Of a stretch of DNA of 5,385 nt, positions 5,335 to 5,385 are shown one piece after another. This stretch comes from Clostridiales bacterium (GTDB lineage: Bacteria; Bacillota; Clostridia; Oscillospirales; Oscillospiraceae), in contig JAAYFX010000218.1 in the NCBI GenBank assembly GCA_012728025.1, positions 1 through 5,385 on the forward strand. Reading direction: 5' to 3'. The position numbers were made by a program, and so were the translations under genes. The notes below the pieces were generated by a model. The model was not told the DNA's origin. It made no database searches and saw only the letters and a list, made by a program, of their open reading frames with translations. Numbering within the stretch: the first letter of the stretch is position 1; every line of letters starts with the position of its first letter.

Positions 5335-5385
5335 GGTCAAGCCCTCGGGTTATTAGTATCGGTCAGCTGAACACATTACTGTGCG
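5335..5385 (-). rRNA. rrl: 23S ribosomal RNA, 3' end (partial)
   Basis: On the minus strand the window edge enters the 3' tail of 23S rRNA, reading CAGCTGACCGATACTAATAA and ending CCGAGGGCTTGACC. The TACTAATA...CGAGGGCTTGACC pattern is the usual Firmicutes 23S terminus that pairs with the 5' end of the molecule. Only about 51 nt lie in the window. The mature end is placed at about 5335 by similarity and may be off by a few bases. Confidence 0.92.

Overview
The window reads as a core chromosomal segment of a low-to-moderate GC Firmicute, most likely a member of class Clostridia. Clues are the AGGAGG-type ribosome binding sites, compact U-tailed terminators, a membrane-anchored parvulin foldase, a DUF554 membrane protein and an rRNA spacer with the GTTCAGTTTTGAGGG-type element common in Firmicutes. 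Genus cannot be fixed from this sequence.

Layout from left to right. (1) The last 41 codons of a DUF554 membrane protein run in on the + strand and end at a strong bidirectional terminator. (2) A minus-strand unit reads leftward from an extended -10 promoter near 2306-2334. It has a leader of about 230 nt with several hairpins, then a NYN-nuclease/LOTUS RNA-binding protein, then a membrane-anchored calcineurin-like phosphodiesterase that begins with GTG only 4 nt after the NYN stop. It may end with a 20-codon small ORF whose stop lies against the shared terminator. (3) A divergent intergenic region (2335-2598) holds a small cluster of DnaA-box-like 9-mers and otherwise little that can be named. 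(4) On the + strand, a near-consensus promoter (TTGAAA-17-TATAAT) drives a 495-aa membrane-anchored peptidylprolyl isomerase with a C-terminal parvulin domain. It is followed by a strong intrinsic terminator. (5) tcdA (tRNA t6A dehydratase) follows, with its Shine-Dalgarno sequence directly touching the terminator U-tract. (6) At the right end an rRNA operon on the minus strand converges on tcdA: the 3' tail of 23S rRNA, a spacer of about 170 nt without tRNA genes, 5S rRNA and the rrn terminator.

The genes fall into separate jobs: RNA metabolism (NYN-LOTUS), cell-surface phosphoester hydrolysis, extracytoplasmic protein folding, tRNA modification and ribosomal RNA. No mobile element, CRISPR array or toxin/defence locus is visible. 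The most unexplained parts are the long structured leader of the NYN operon, the small ORF against the terminator, and the way tcdA is joined to the upstream terminator. I do not see strong evidence for a wholly new system.
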